DNA of 37,426 nucleotides from a virus, in IMG/VR virus record IMGVR_UViG_3300049846_000250, positions 1 through 37,426 of that record; one strand, given 5' to 3'. Shown one piece after another: positions 23,615 through 28,924 of the stretch (position 1 is its first letter; each line of letters starts with the position of its first letter). Under the pieces are notes generated by a model that saw only the letters and a program-made list of their open reading frames with translations, did no database searches and was not told the origin of the DNA. A program made the translations under genes and the position numbers.

Positions 23615-23784
23615 CAGCGGGCCAGCAGATGATTGAGATACAGCTCGGCCTGCCATAGGTCGGAGCTATACCGGCAGACACCACCGACGCAGCTGCGGTA
23701 GTAGACCTCACCCTGCACTGGCATCAGGGTTTCGATGTAGCCGCCGTCTCGATCAGTGCGGCTGATGACTTCCGTGCCGAACAT
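23614..23784 (-). CDS. Small hypothetical protein
   Basis: 56 residues from the ATG at 23784 (a longer reading reaches 23841 but overlaps the previous gene by 89 bases). The content is MFGTEVISRTDRDGGYIETL, then VYYRSCVGGVCRYSSDLWQA, with a CVGGVC pair that might bind metal or form a disulfide. It is one of a train of small leftward genes with overlapping ends. Function unknown. Confidence 0.5.
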   Translation of the reverse strand: MFGTEVISRTDRDGGYIETLMPVQGEVYYRSCVGGVCRYSSDLWQAELYLNHLLAR

Positions 23785-24091
23785 ACAACTCGCACCTGGC
23801 CGCGTAACGGCCGCCGCTTCTCTTTGATTCTGGCAACTCAAAAGCGCAGCGCTGCCTGCCCATATCCCACTGCTGACAATCCCAGCACATCAATGGTTCA
23901 GCAGGCCGTAGCTTGCGCCTAGCAGCCTGATAGAACTGCTGGGCCTTCAACAGTGCTGGCTGTAGTTGGATGGCGCCGGTATCCATCTCGATCTGATGCT
24001 CTGGCTTGGGCCCCAGAATCACTCGAGCGTGCCAGGTGCGATCTGAGCGACTGCACAGCAGCAACAATCGGCCGCCGTGCAGGCTGATCAT
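23753..24091 (-). CDS. Small protein with a four-Cys C-terminal motif
   Basis: 112 residues. The start overlaps the upstream stop (ATGA) and has a GAGG nearby. The C-terminus carries CWDCQQWDMGRQRC, then PESKRSGGRYAARCELY: a probable zinc site of CxxC...C...C type. I have the impression of similar Cys-box proteins in the early regions of other siphophages. The first 60 residues are alpha/beta with no known motif. Function unknown, possibly a nucleic-acid or protein-binding early protein. Confidence 0.6.
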   Translation of the reverse strand: MISLHGGRLLLLCSRSDRTWHARVILGPKPEHQIEMDTGAIQLQPALLKAQQFYQAARRKLRPAEPLMCWDCQQWDMGRQRCAFELPESKRSGGRYAARCELYVRHGSHQPH

Positions 24092-24318
24092 TCCACCTCG
24101 CCTGCCGCTGGCTGGTGATAGATCCGCTCGAGCAGCATTGAAGCCGGCTCGCTTGGCGTATCGGTCACATACGCGGCAACCGGATCAGTGCCATCAGATG
24201 CCACATAGATGCAGGGGTAGCCGTATGGCTTCACCACCACTAGCCCGGTGTTACGGCTGCGCGTGAGAATCCGAAGCGCAAGGCGCTCGAGGATATTCAG
24301 GCCCGGCAGCTGTTGCAT
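24088..24318 (-). CDS. Small hypothetical early protein
   Basis: 76 residues. Two adjacent ATG codons (24321 and 24318) follow a GGAGG. I take the second because the first leaves almost no spacing; the first overlaps the upstream stop as ATGA. The sequence has a basic helix (NILERLALRILTRSRNTGLV), then VVKPYGYPCIYVASDGTDPV and a C-terminal LLERIYHQP helix. No domain recognised. Confidence 0.5.
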   Translation of the reverse strand: MQQLPGLNILERLALRILTRSRNTGLVVVKPYGYPCIYVASDGTDPVAAYVTDTPSEPASMLLERIYHQPAAGEVE

Positions 24319-24539
24319 CATCCCTCCAGTTTGGCAATCAATCGCTCGATATACCATCGGCACTTGCGGGCATCCTCGAGGGCGTTCCCTTTGCACCAGA
24401 TCCGCAGCAGATATTTCAGCGCCTGGCCCTGCAGATAAGCGGGCACCATGTGGGGCGCATCGCTCACCGCAGCCTCGATCACATCAATCGCCTCGACTGG
24501 GCCGCGGCGGTAGTGCGGTGGGTTAATCGGGTCGGTCAT
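24318..24539 (-). CDS. DUF3310-family protein
   Basis: 73 residues from the ATG at 24539 (ATGA overlap with the upstream stop). The sequence DPINPPHYRRGPVEAIDVIE, then QGQALKYLLRIWCKGNALED and ARKCRWYIERLI, is the DUF3310 signature: an HY.....E.ID front, an F/L..GN-like middle and a K...Y..RL end. The family is common in tailed phages and often described as nucleotide-kinase-like or of unknown role. This is one of the better-recognised genes of the leftward train. Confidence 0.8.
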   Translation of the reverse strand: MTDPINPPHYRRGPVEAIDVIEAAVSDAPHMVPAYLQGQALKYLLRIWCKGNALEDARKCRWYIERLIAKLEG

Positions 24540-24745
24540 GCCGCAACCTGCCGCTCGGCATTCTTCCAGCGCTTGCGGTTCACAATGTCGCAAACGTGCG
24601 CGGTACTGATGCCATAGGTCAGCGCGATATCGAGCATCGTCTGCCCCTTGGCGTACAGCTCGCGGATCTCGATGGCGTTCTGCGGCGTCAGCACGGCAGT
24701 GCCTGGGATGTGGCCGGCCTTGAAGCGGTGGGGGTTGCCGTTCAC
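24536..24745 (-). CDS. Helix-turn-helix DNA-binding protein
   Basis: 69 residues from a GTG at 24745 that overlaps the upstream stop (GTGA), consistent with the operon pattern. A GTG at 24778 is an alternative. The C-terminal half is a resolvase/homeodomain-like HTH: LTPQNAIEIRELYAKGQTML, then DIALTYGISTAHVCDIVNRK RWKN. This unit is shared by small phage regulators and the tails of homing endonucleases (IENR1-like). It might be a regulator of early genes or a relic of an endonuclease. Confidence 0.65.
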   Translation of the reverse strand: MNGNPHRFKAGHIPGTAVLTPQNAIEIRELYAKGQTMLDIALTYGISTAHVCDIVNRKRWKNAERQVAA

Positions 24746-25035
24746 TTCCACTTGTCTCTCAGGAGCTGCTGACGGCACGCCTCGATGGCCTGCTGCGCAT
24801 TCTTCTGTGTCATCACTGACTCGGTTGCATCCATGGCACGCACCACGCGATCCAGCAGATCGGGGTAATACGTGTCGCGGAAATTGGCGGCCAGGTCACG
24901 GGCAAACTCATCCCAGAGGCCGGTATAGGTGCAGCGCAATGGGTGACCGTATGGCAGGTCATCACGACCGCTGCGCTGATAGAGCGCCTCCATCATGTCG
25001 ACGCGTTGCTGATCCAATCGAATGCGGTCGTTCAT
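24742..25035 (-). CDS. Small hypothetical early protein
   Basis: 97 residues, mostly helical and charged: MNDRIRLDQQRVDMMEALYQ, then CTYTGLWDEFARDLAANFRD, and a C-terminal QKNAQQAIEACRQQLLRDKW. Coupled by ATGA upstream and GTGA downstream. It has no catalytic or metal motif that I recognise. Its size and composition fit host-interaction proteins of early phage operons, but that is only a guess. Confidence 0.55.
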   Translation of the reverse strand: MNDRIRLDQQRVDMMEALYQRSGRDDLPYGHPLRCTYTGLWDEFARDLAANFRDTYYPDLLDRVVRAMDATESVMTQKNAQQAIEACRQQLLRDKWK

Positions 25036-25220
25036 GGCTCAAGTAGCTGGGAGATGTGTTGCAGTTCAGCGCAGAGCTGCTGAGTTCGGGGTATGGCACG
25101 AAGCTGCTGGATTCTGATATCGATCAGATGCTGCAGGCGCTCACGCTCATCCTGCCTCCCCTGCTGGTATGCGCCGGAGTCTGTGATCAGCTGGTTGATG
25201 CGGTCTCGGATGGTACTCAC
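25032..25220 (-). CDS. Small coiled-coil-like early protein
   Basis: 62 residues from a GTG at 25220 (GTGA overlap, GGAGG 4-6 bases upstream). The frame opens at 25394 but the extra part overlaps the previous gene and has no coding character. The content is a single long amphipathic helix: VSTIRDRINQLITDSGAYQQ, RQDERERLQHLIDIRIQQLR, then a QLCAELQHISQLL end, likely a coiled coil. Confidence 0.6.
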   Translation of the reverse strand: MSTIRDRINQLITDSGAYQQGRQDERERLQHLIDIRIQQLRAIPRTQQLCAELQHISQLLEP

Positions 25221-25450
25221 ACCACCTCCACAGTGGCGCCTGGCCAGCGGTTCTGCGCGTATTTGGCGGCGGCCGTCTTGGACTCGGCGCGTGTGTACCA
25301 CTTCAGCGGTTGCGCACCACGTGGGCGCACCAGCACCGTGAAATCCTTCACGCGGGCATTGTGGCGTGGCCGGCTGACGCCTTCGCCATAGCAACCAGTC
25401 TCGTGTTCTTCAGTGCGCCAGTGCAGTAGTGCGCCTTTGATTTCAGCCAT
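25217..25450 (-). CDS. Small conserved-looking early protein
   Basis: 77 residues from the ATG at 25450. It shows short strands and a basic centre: MAEIKGALLHWRTEEHETGC, then ARVKDFTVLVRPRGAQPLKW and a helical TRAESKTAAAKYAQNRWPGA end. I have a vague memory of similar proteins in cyanophages. The start lies inside the last codons of the upstream 55-residue gene. Function unknown. Confidence 0.6.
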   Translation of the reverse strand: MAEIKGALLHWRTEEHETGCYGEGVSRPRHNARVKDFTVLVRPRGAQPLKWYTRAESKTAAAKYAQNRWPGATVEVV

Positions 25451-25610
25451 TGATGGGTTCCTGTTCAGAATTGAGCCATTCAATCTGCGACCACCATTCC
25501 AGCCACGTGTCAGCAGCGATCAGCTTGGCCTCGGTGAGGCTGGAGGCTGTGACGCACTCCAGCACGTTGGCGCTGGGGATCTTGAAGTAGAAGCGGCGGG
25601 GGTTAGTCAT
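25443..25610 (-). CDS. 55-residue hypothetical protein
   Basis: An ATG at 25610 opens 55 residues: MTNPRRFYFKIPSANVLECV, then TASSLTEAKLIAADTWLEWW and an acidic end. It overlaps the previous gene by 8 bases and the next by 8, filling what would otherwise be a gap in the leftward train. The alternation of strand, helix and Trp-rich end looks like a small alpha/beta protein. Too short for the usual gene callers. Confidence 0.55.
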   Translation of the reverse strand: MTNPRRFYFKIPSANVLECVTASSLTEAKLIAADTWLEWWSQIEWLNSEQEPING

Positions 25611-25878
25611 ACTTCAACTTGAGGTGTTCTTCATACTTCAACTTGAGGTGTTCTTCATAGCCTTCTTCAGATGCTTGCTTGATGGGACCGGGGAGTTCTA
25701 CCCAGTTGGCAAACTCGGTGATTTTCATGTTGTGATAAGCCCAAGCGGTCACAAGCTGGATGCTTGCAGCGTGGATGCGCTCTCTTTCAATTCTTGTTAG
25801 AAGCATCCCATTCAGCACGCTTAGCTCGTAAACGGCTTTGGCGAGTTCTTCCTTGGTCGGCTCAGGTTTGATAGTCAC
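25603..25878 (-). CDS. Helical early protein with a C-terminal octapeptide duplication
   Basis: 91 residues from a GTG at 25878 (GTGA overlap). A mostly helical protein: EPTKEELAKAVYELSVLNGM, LTRIERERIHAASIQLVTAW, then KITEFANWVELPGPIKQASE. It ends with an exact tandem repeat EEHLKLKY EEHLKLKY followed by D, made by a 24-bp duplication (25610-25657). The DNA here is lower in GC than its neighbours. No family recognised. Confidence 0.6.
   Translation of the reverse strand: MTIKPEPTKEELAKAVYELSVLNGMLLTRIERERIHAASIQLVTAWAYHNMKITEFANWVELPGPIKQASEEGYEEHLKLKYEEHLKLKYD
25610..25657. repeat. Exact 24-bp tandem duplication
   Basis: The 24-base unit TACTTCAACTTGAGGTGTTC followed by TTCA occurs twice back to back (25610-25633 and 25634-25657) with no mismatch. 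It encodes the repeated EEHLKLKY on the minus strand and ends at the start codon of the next gene, which suggests a recent slippage event that kept both frames open. Confidence 0.95.
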
Positions 25879-26003
25879 TTCCGCACCACCTGCTGCGTGC
25901 CGGAGTGAGTGGGGCTGTGATGTGCGCCGGACTCGATGCCGATCATGGCGAACACAGCCGCGGCAATCAGCAGACAAATGGCGTTGTTGATGCGGTTGAT
26001 CAT
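25875..26003 (-). CDS. 42-residue membrane peptide
   Basis: An ATG at 26003 opens 42 residues: a polar start MINRINN, one membrane helix (AICLLIAAAVFAMIGI) and a His/Ser-rich tail ending in VVRK. The stop overlaps the next start (GTGA). No ribosome binding site is obvious. A single-pass membrane protein of unknown role, first of the train after the hairpin at 26025. Confidence 0.5.
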   Translation of the reverse strand: MINRINNAICLLIAAAVFAMIGIESGAHHSPTHSGTQQVVRK

Positions 26004-26024
26004 GGCTTGGTGGAGTGAAGGGAA

Positions 26025-26040
26025 GAGCCCCGAAGGGCTC
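26025..26040 (-). terminator. UUCG-loop hairpin after the 26039 gene
   Basis: On the minus strand GAGCCC-TTCG-GGGCTC forms a perfect six-pair stem with a very stable UUCG loop, starting within the stop codon of the 26039 gene. Only a short TTCCCTTC follows, so it may be a weak terminator or an attenuator that lowers expression of the genes further left. Confidence 0.5.
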
Positions 26041-26248
26041 AGATCGAGCAGGCGATGACGAACTCGTTAGTGGTGGCCGAGCGATAGATCATCGAGTGCA
26101 GATCCTTACGCTGGCGGCCGGTGCGAGCGCTAAATCCTTCCCAGATGCTGCCATCGAAACCACGAGCGATCAGATCAGCGCGGAGGTTGCGCAGCTCAGC
26201 GGTGTTCTCAGTGAGCTGGAAGTTGCGGCCGTTGATGGTTGCGGTCAT
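26039..26248 (-). CDS. Small early protein, first gene after the 26300 promoter
   Basis: 69 residues: MTATINGRNFQLTENTAELR, then NLRADLIARGFDGSIWEGFS and KDLHSMIYRSATTNEFVIAC. A small alpha/beta fold seems likely. It is the first gene downstream of a near-consensus leftward promoter (26285-26313), with a leader of about 30 bases, and is followed by a UUCG hairpin, so it may be made in larger amounts than the genes after it. Function unknown; an early host-takeover protein is one option. Confidence 0.65.
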   Translation of the reverse strand: MTATINGRNFQLTENTAELRNLRADLIARGFDGSIWEGFSARTGRQRKDLHSMIYRSATTNEFVIACSI

Positions 26249-26284
26249 GGTCTGGAGAGCGGTGGCCTTGCTGGCCGTCCCCTA

Positions 26285-26313
26285 AGTATGCACCATCGGC
26301 GGTGCACGGTCAA
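26285..26313 (-). promoter_or_regulatory. Leftward promoter with dyad operator in the spacer
   Basis: On the minus strand TTGACC (26313-26308) and CATACT (26290-26285) are separated by exactly 17 bases, close to the sigma70 consensus. The spacer and the -10 edge contain a perfect inverted repeat TGCACC-N6-GGTGCA (26289-26306). It lies 21 bases after the zinc-ribbon gene and 37 bases before the start of the 26039 gene. Confidence 0.7.
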
Positions 26314-26333
26314 CCCCTCGTTGTCATGTTCCG

Positions 26334-26567
26334 TTACACCGCGTTGCTGCCAACGGCCAGCTCAACCGGAACACGCAACATCGGAACGCTTTTGCCCGTT
26401 TGTGGCGTCCGCTCCCATCCCACTACAGCCACGCTTACAGGCAGTTCTGCCGTATACCAGCGGTGCTGGCAGCCCGTGCACCGCCGCTGGCGGATCACAC
26501 GGTCAGGCTGGCTGCTATTGGTGAATGTCGCTCTGATCTCATCGCAACCACATCGGGGGCACTTCAC
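26334..26567 (-). CDS. Zinc-ribbon protein (NrdR-like N-terminal type)
   Basis: 77 residues from a GTG at 26567. The frame extends to 26711 but that part overlaps the opposite gene and shows no coding character. The N-terminal 40 residues form a four-Cys zinc ribbon: KCPRCGCDEIRATFTNSSQP, then RQRRCTGCQHRWYTAEL. This resembles the NrdR zinc ribbon without its ATP-cone, and small Zn-ribbon proteins of phages. It might bind nucleic acid and regulate early genes. The C-terminus is unremarkable. It is separated from the SSB-like gene by the opposing NblA-like gene. Confidence 0.6.
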   Translation of the reverse strand: MKCPRCGCDEIRATFTNSSQPDRVIRQRRCTGCQHRWYTAELPVSVAVVGWERTPQTGKSVPMLRVPVELAVGSNAV

Positions 26568-26608
26568 AGCTTCGCTAGCGTGCGTCTGTACACCACCACT
26601 ATGGCACC

Positions 26609-26812
26609 ATGAACTTCGGGCAGTGGATGGCGGTGGAGCTATCGCCAGAACAACAGTTTGAGATTGAAAAACAGGCCCGCACCCTGCTAACCAGCAAGGA
26701 TGCAGGCCCAATGGCTGCGGCGCTTCTGAAGCAAGCCTGCTACCAGCAGCAGCTGTTGCAGCAAGCCGTTAACGAGATCGCCCGGCTGGAATGTGAGCTG
26801 ATGGGCCGTTAG
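26609..26812 (+). CDS. NblA-like small helical protein
   Basis: 67 residues, rightward inside a leftward block. The front ELSPEQQFEIEKQARTLL and the spacing to ALLKQACYQQQLLQQAVNEI follow the NblA (Ycf18) pattern of L(S/T).EQ(E/Q)F, a first helix, a turn and a second helix starting with Q about 25 residues later. NblA proteins trigger breakdown of phycobilisomes, and some cyanophages carry nblA. The second helix lacks the Met-Met-Asn residues of typical NblA, so this is a distant relative at best, or just a two-helix small protein. It overlaps the convergent SSB-like gene by 4 bases. Confidence 0.4.
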   Translation: MNFGQWMAVELSPEQQFEIEKQARTLLTSKDAGPMAAALLKQACYQQQLLQQAVNEIARLECELMGR

Positions 26813-27177
26813 AAGAGGTCGGCGTCCACCACGTCGACCACCACGCCATCGGTGGCCTTGGCCAAGCTTTGAGCGGCACCCTTGGCCTCGATAGCCTGCT
26901 GCGTCTTCCAGTCCGGCTTAGCCACAACACTGAGATACTTCACGCCGCTGTTGGCAGTCTTGGCCCAACCACTAAGCCGCACAGGGATTTCGTTGCGGTC
27001 ACCCTGCGGATCGGCGTTCATCAAATACTGCGCCAAGGCATACGCCTGATCGGCAGGCACATTCAGCACACCATCAAACTCGGGGTAGTTTTTGCCCGCC
27101 TGGAACTTGTCACCCATCCGTTTTTGCCAGTCGGCCTCGGATTGCTTAAACAGTGCGCCGTTAACAGAAAAAGTCAT
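26809..27177 (-). CDS. Putative single-strand DNA-binding protein
   Basis: 122 residues from the ATG at 27177, which overlaps the upstream stop as ATGA (a reading from 27321 is rejected because it overlaps the HTH gene). The body is alpha/beta: MTFSVNGALFKQSEADWQKR, NYPEFDGVLNVPADQAYALA, IPVRLSGWAKTANSG. The C-terminus is acidic and ends VVDVVDADLF, like the acidic-hydrophobic tail of SSB proteins. The gene lies next to RecT and a RecE-like exonuclease, where phages place SSB. No OB-fold match can be confirmed by eye. Confidence 0.5.
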   Translation of the reverse strand: MTFSVNGALFKQSEADWQKRMGDKFQAGKNYPEFDGVLNVPADQAYALAQYLMNADPQGDRNEIPVRLSGWAKTANSGVKYLSVVAKPDWKTQQAIEAKGAAQSLAKATDGVVVDVVDADLF

Positions 27178-27365
27178 GGTTGCTCGTGGGTGATGGTGTT
27201 GGCCTGTTCGTATTGCTCCACCTCGGCCAGTGGGTAGAGCACAAATCCCGGCGTCCGGAAGTAAGCGGGCCCCTTGCCAGCCTTCCGCCAGCGGCTGAGC
27301 GTATCGGGGTGGAGCCCCCAACGCTGAGCTAACTGCGTGGCCGTTAAGTAATCAGAAGAGCTCAT
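27174..27365 (-). CDS. Excisionase-type helix-turn-helix protein
   Basis: 63 residues from the ATG at 27365, overlapping the recT end by 14 bases. A winged HTH of the MerR/excisionase type (HTH_17): YLTATQLAQRWGLHPDTLSR, then WRKAGKGPAYFRTPGFVLYP and LAEVEQYE. Proteins of this type bind DNA as Xis/AlpA-like factors or small regulators. No integrase is present in the window, so excision is not its likely job; control of early transcription or recombination is more plausible. Confidence 0.8.
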   Translation of the reverse strand: MSSSDYLTATQLAQRWGLHPDTLSRWRKAGKGPAYFRTPGFVLYPLAEVEQYEQANTITHEQP

Positions 27366-28008
27366 CAGACACTGGCTCCGGTTGCGGCTCAGCCTTGGCG
27401 GCAATGGTGGCATTGAGATCCGCCACGCTGGTCTCGGTCACCGTGACGGGTTGCACGTCGAGCACCTCCTCCTGCGTCTGGATGCCAACCAGCAGCTCGG
27501 GGATGTACAGGCGCCCCCAGAATGCTGCAGCCCGGTAACGGATCATTAGGTCGGGCATGGTGGCCCATTTGCTGCCGCTCTTGGTGGCCCATCCTTCACG
27601 CTTAGCCATCGCCATGGTCACCTCTGGGCCGCGCAGCTCCTCGCCAGTAGCCAGCTCAGTTGCCACAGCGGTGCAGGCCAGCGTGTCGCCCTTTCCGCTG
27701 ATCTCGTACCGCAGCGGGCTAAAACGGCCGCAACCATTGATTAGGCCGATGATGAATTGGCTCGACCAGCTTGGGCGGCCGTGAATGATGTGCAGGTTCT
27801 GCATCACCATCAGCGGATCCATACCCATCCGCCGGCTGATGTTCAGAGCAACTAAGCAGTTGGCAAAGCCCTGTTGCCCTTGGAACTGCGGGGGGATCAG
27901 CGTGCTGCTAGCGAGCGCTTTGGCGAAGCGTTGCGCTTCATCAAACGCTGCACCGCTGGAAAACACGCCGCCCGGCTGTGTTGTTGTAAGTGCTGTTGAC
28001 TGATCCAT
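27352..28008 (-). CDS. recT: RecT-family single-strand annealing protein
   Basis: 218 residues from the ATG at 28008 (TGATG overlap with the exonuclease gene). The core QGQQGFANCLVALNISRRMG, PLMVMQNLHIIHGRPSWSSQ, AMAKREGWATKSGSKWATMP, then LMIRYRAAAFWGRLYIPELL, is typical of RecT. It anneals complementary single strands in recombination-dependent repair and replication. The C-terminus is a disordered acidic tail ending SDELF, similar to the SSB-like neighbour. It pairs with the RecE-like exonuclease upstream. Confidence 0.9.
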   Translation of the reverse strand: MDQSTALTTTQPGGVFSSGAAFDEAQRFAKALASSTLIPPQFQGQQGFANCLVALNISRRMGMDPLMVMQNLHIIHGRPSWSSQFIIGLINGCGRFSPLRYEISGKGDTLACTAVATELATGEELRGPEVTMAMAKREGWATKSGSKWATMPDLMIRYRAAAFWGRLYIPELLVGIQTQEEVLDVQPVTVTETSVADLNATIAAKAEPQPEPVSDELF

Positions 28009-28847
28009 CAATAGGTCTCGATTTCAGTAGTTTGTTGTTGTTGGCCAGCCTGGCCCGTCATCCAGCCCGGCAGGCTGATCGTTTCGATCTGGTCGCTGTA
28101 GCTCGGCCAGCTATCAGCAGCGCGGCAGGTGGCCAGCGTGCCTAGATCTTTCATGGCCTGTTCATAGCCGCGCTCGATCATCTCGGCATCGGCGGCGTAC
28201 ACAGCAACCGCGTAAGGCGCTGTCGTTTCAACGCAGATAAAGATGAACTGATCGGGGCGCTTGCCGGTGGCAGCTTGGACCCCGTGCATGTACCAGCCAG
28301 CTTGCACGTGGTAGCGGTAATCGCCAATGCTTCGCCTGAAACCACGCGGGCTGGCGTCGCGGGTGGTTTTGAGATCAACCATGATGCTGCCGTCATCCGT
28401 GAGCCAGTCAGGACGACACTTGCAGTCGACCCCATAAGTGGCGTCTGTCCACATGTGCGTGGTTTCAGCCTTGCCGGTGAGTCCCAGCAGCATTGCTGCA
28501 CCGGGATGGCGCATGATGCTACGGCCCATCGCCATCACAACCTCGGCATCGTCGGCGGTGATCACGGTTTTGCGTTTGGCATCGGCCTCAAAAACAGCCC
28601 ATTGCTCGCGGCCTTCCTTGGTGCGACGGTTAATGTCGCCAGGCGCCACCGCGATCTGCTTGTCCCATTGATCCAGCTCAAGCACATGGGTGTGAAGGGC
28701 TGTGCCAAGGCGCATAGCAGCCGTGGGCTCTGGCCAGACGCGGTTTGGATCGAGATAGCGAGCCCAATAGTGGAGAGGGCTTTTGGCGATCTGATCCAGG
28801 CCGGACTTACTGACCGCATAGTGTCGGTGATAGTCGGCGTTTTGCAT
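28008..28847 (-). CDS. RecE-like exonuclease (PD-(D/E)XK, DUF3799)
   Basis: 279 residues from the ATG at 28847, which has an AGGAG 4-5 bases upstream; the longer frame to 28919 is not needed. YHRHYAVSKSGLDQIAKSPL and RLGTALHTHVLE open the fold. The catalytic PD-(D/E)XK part is CRPDWLTDDGSIMVDLKTTR with the key D, D and K. Then YRYHVQAGWYMHG gives the conserved Q..Y. This exonuclease resects double-strand ends to make 3' tails for RecT. It is the first gene of the leftward early operon. Confidence 0.9.
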   Translation of the reverse strand: MQNADYHRHYAVSKSGLDQIAKSPLHYWARYLDPNRVWPEPTAAMRLGTALHTHVLELDQWDKQIAVAPGDINRRTKEGREQWAVFEADAKRKTVITADDAEVVMAMGRSIMRHPGAAMLLGLTGKAETTHMWTDATYGVDCKCRPDWLTDDGSIMVDLKTTRDASPRGFRRSIGDYRYHVQAGWYMHGVQAATGKRPDQFIFICVETTAPYAVAVYAADAEMIERGYEQAMKDLGTLATCRAADSWPSYSDQIETISLPGWMTGQAGQQQQTTEIETY

Positions 28848-28924
28848 GGTCTCCTGCGGGTTGCCACCAAATACTAGCACTTGCGGCCAGATGCTGCTAG
28901 GTTTGGCTGGCCACGGCAAAGCCC
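28848..28924. promoter_or_regulatory. Divergent control region between recE-like and ibrA-like genes
   Basis: This 77-base gap must serve both the leftward recombination operon and the rightward module. It holds the inverted repeat CTAGCA (28874-28879) and TGCTAG (28895-28900) and, on the minus strand, a possible -10 TAGTAT. No good -35 is visible in either direction, so promoter positions are not assigned. The dyad is a candidate operator. Confidence 0.45.

Noticed and set aside
26015-26661. Rightward open frames of 140-169 residues over the leftward early genes
   Set aside because: They overlap the promoter, hairpin and zinc-ribbon gene, lack motifs and have low-complexity composition.
27174-27365. 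Evidence of lysogeny from the excisionase-like gene
   Set aside because: No integrase, attachment-site repeat or CI-like repressor is present; the HTH_17 fold is shared by many non-excisionase regulators.
28275-28877. 200-residue rightward open frame opposite the RecE-like gene
   Set aside because: The RecE-like frame has catalytic motifs and an AGGAG start; this one has none.
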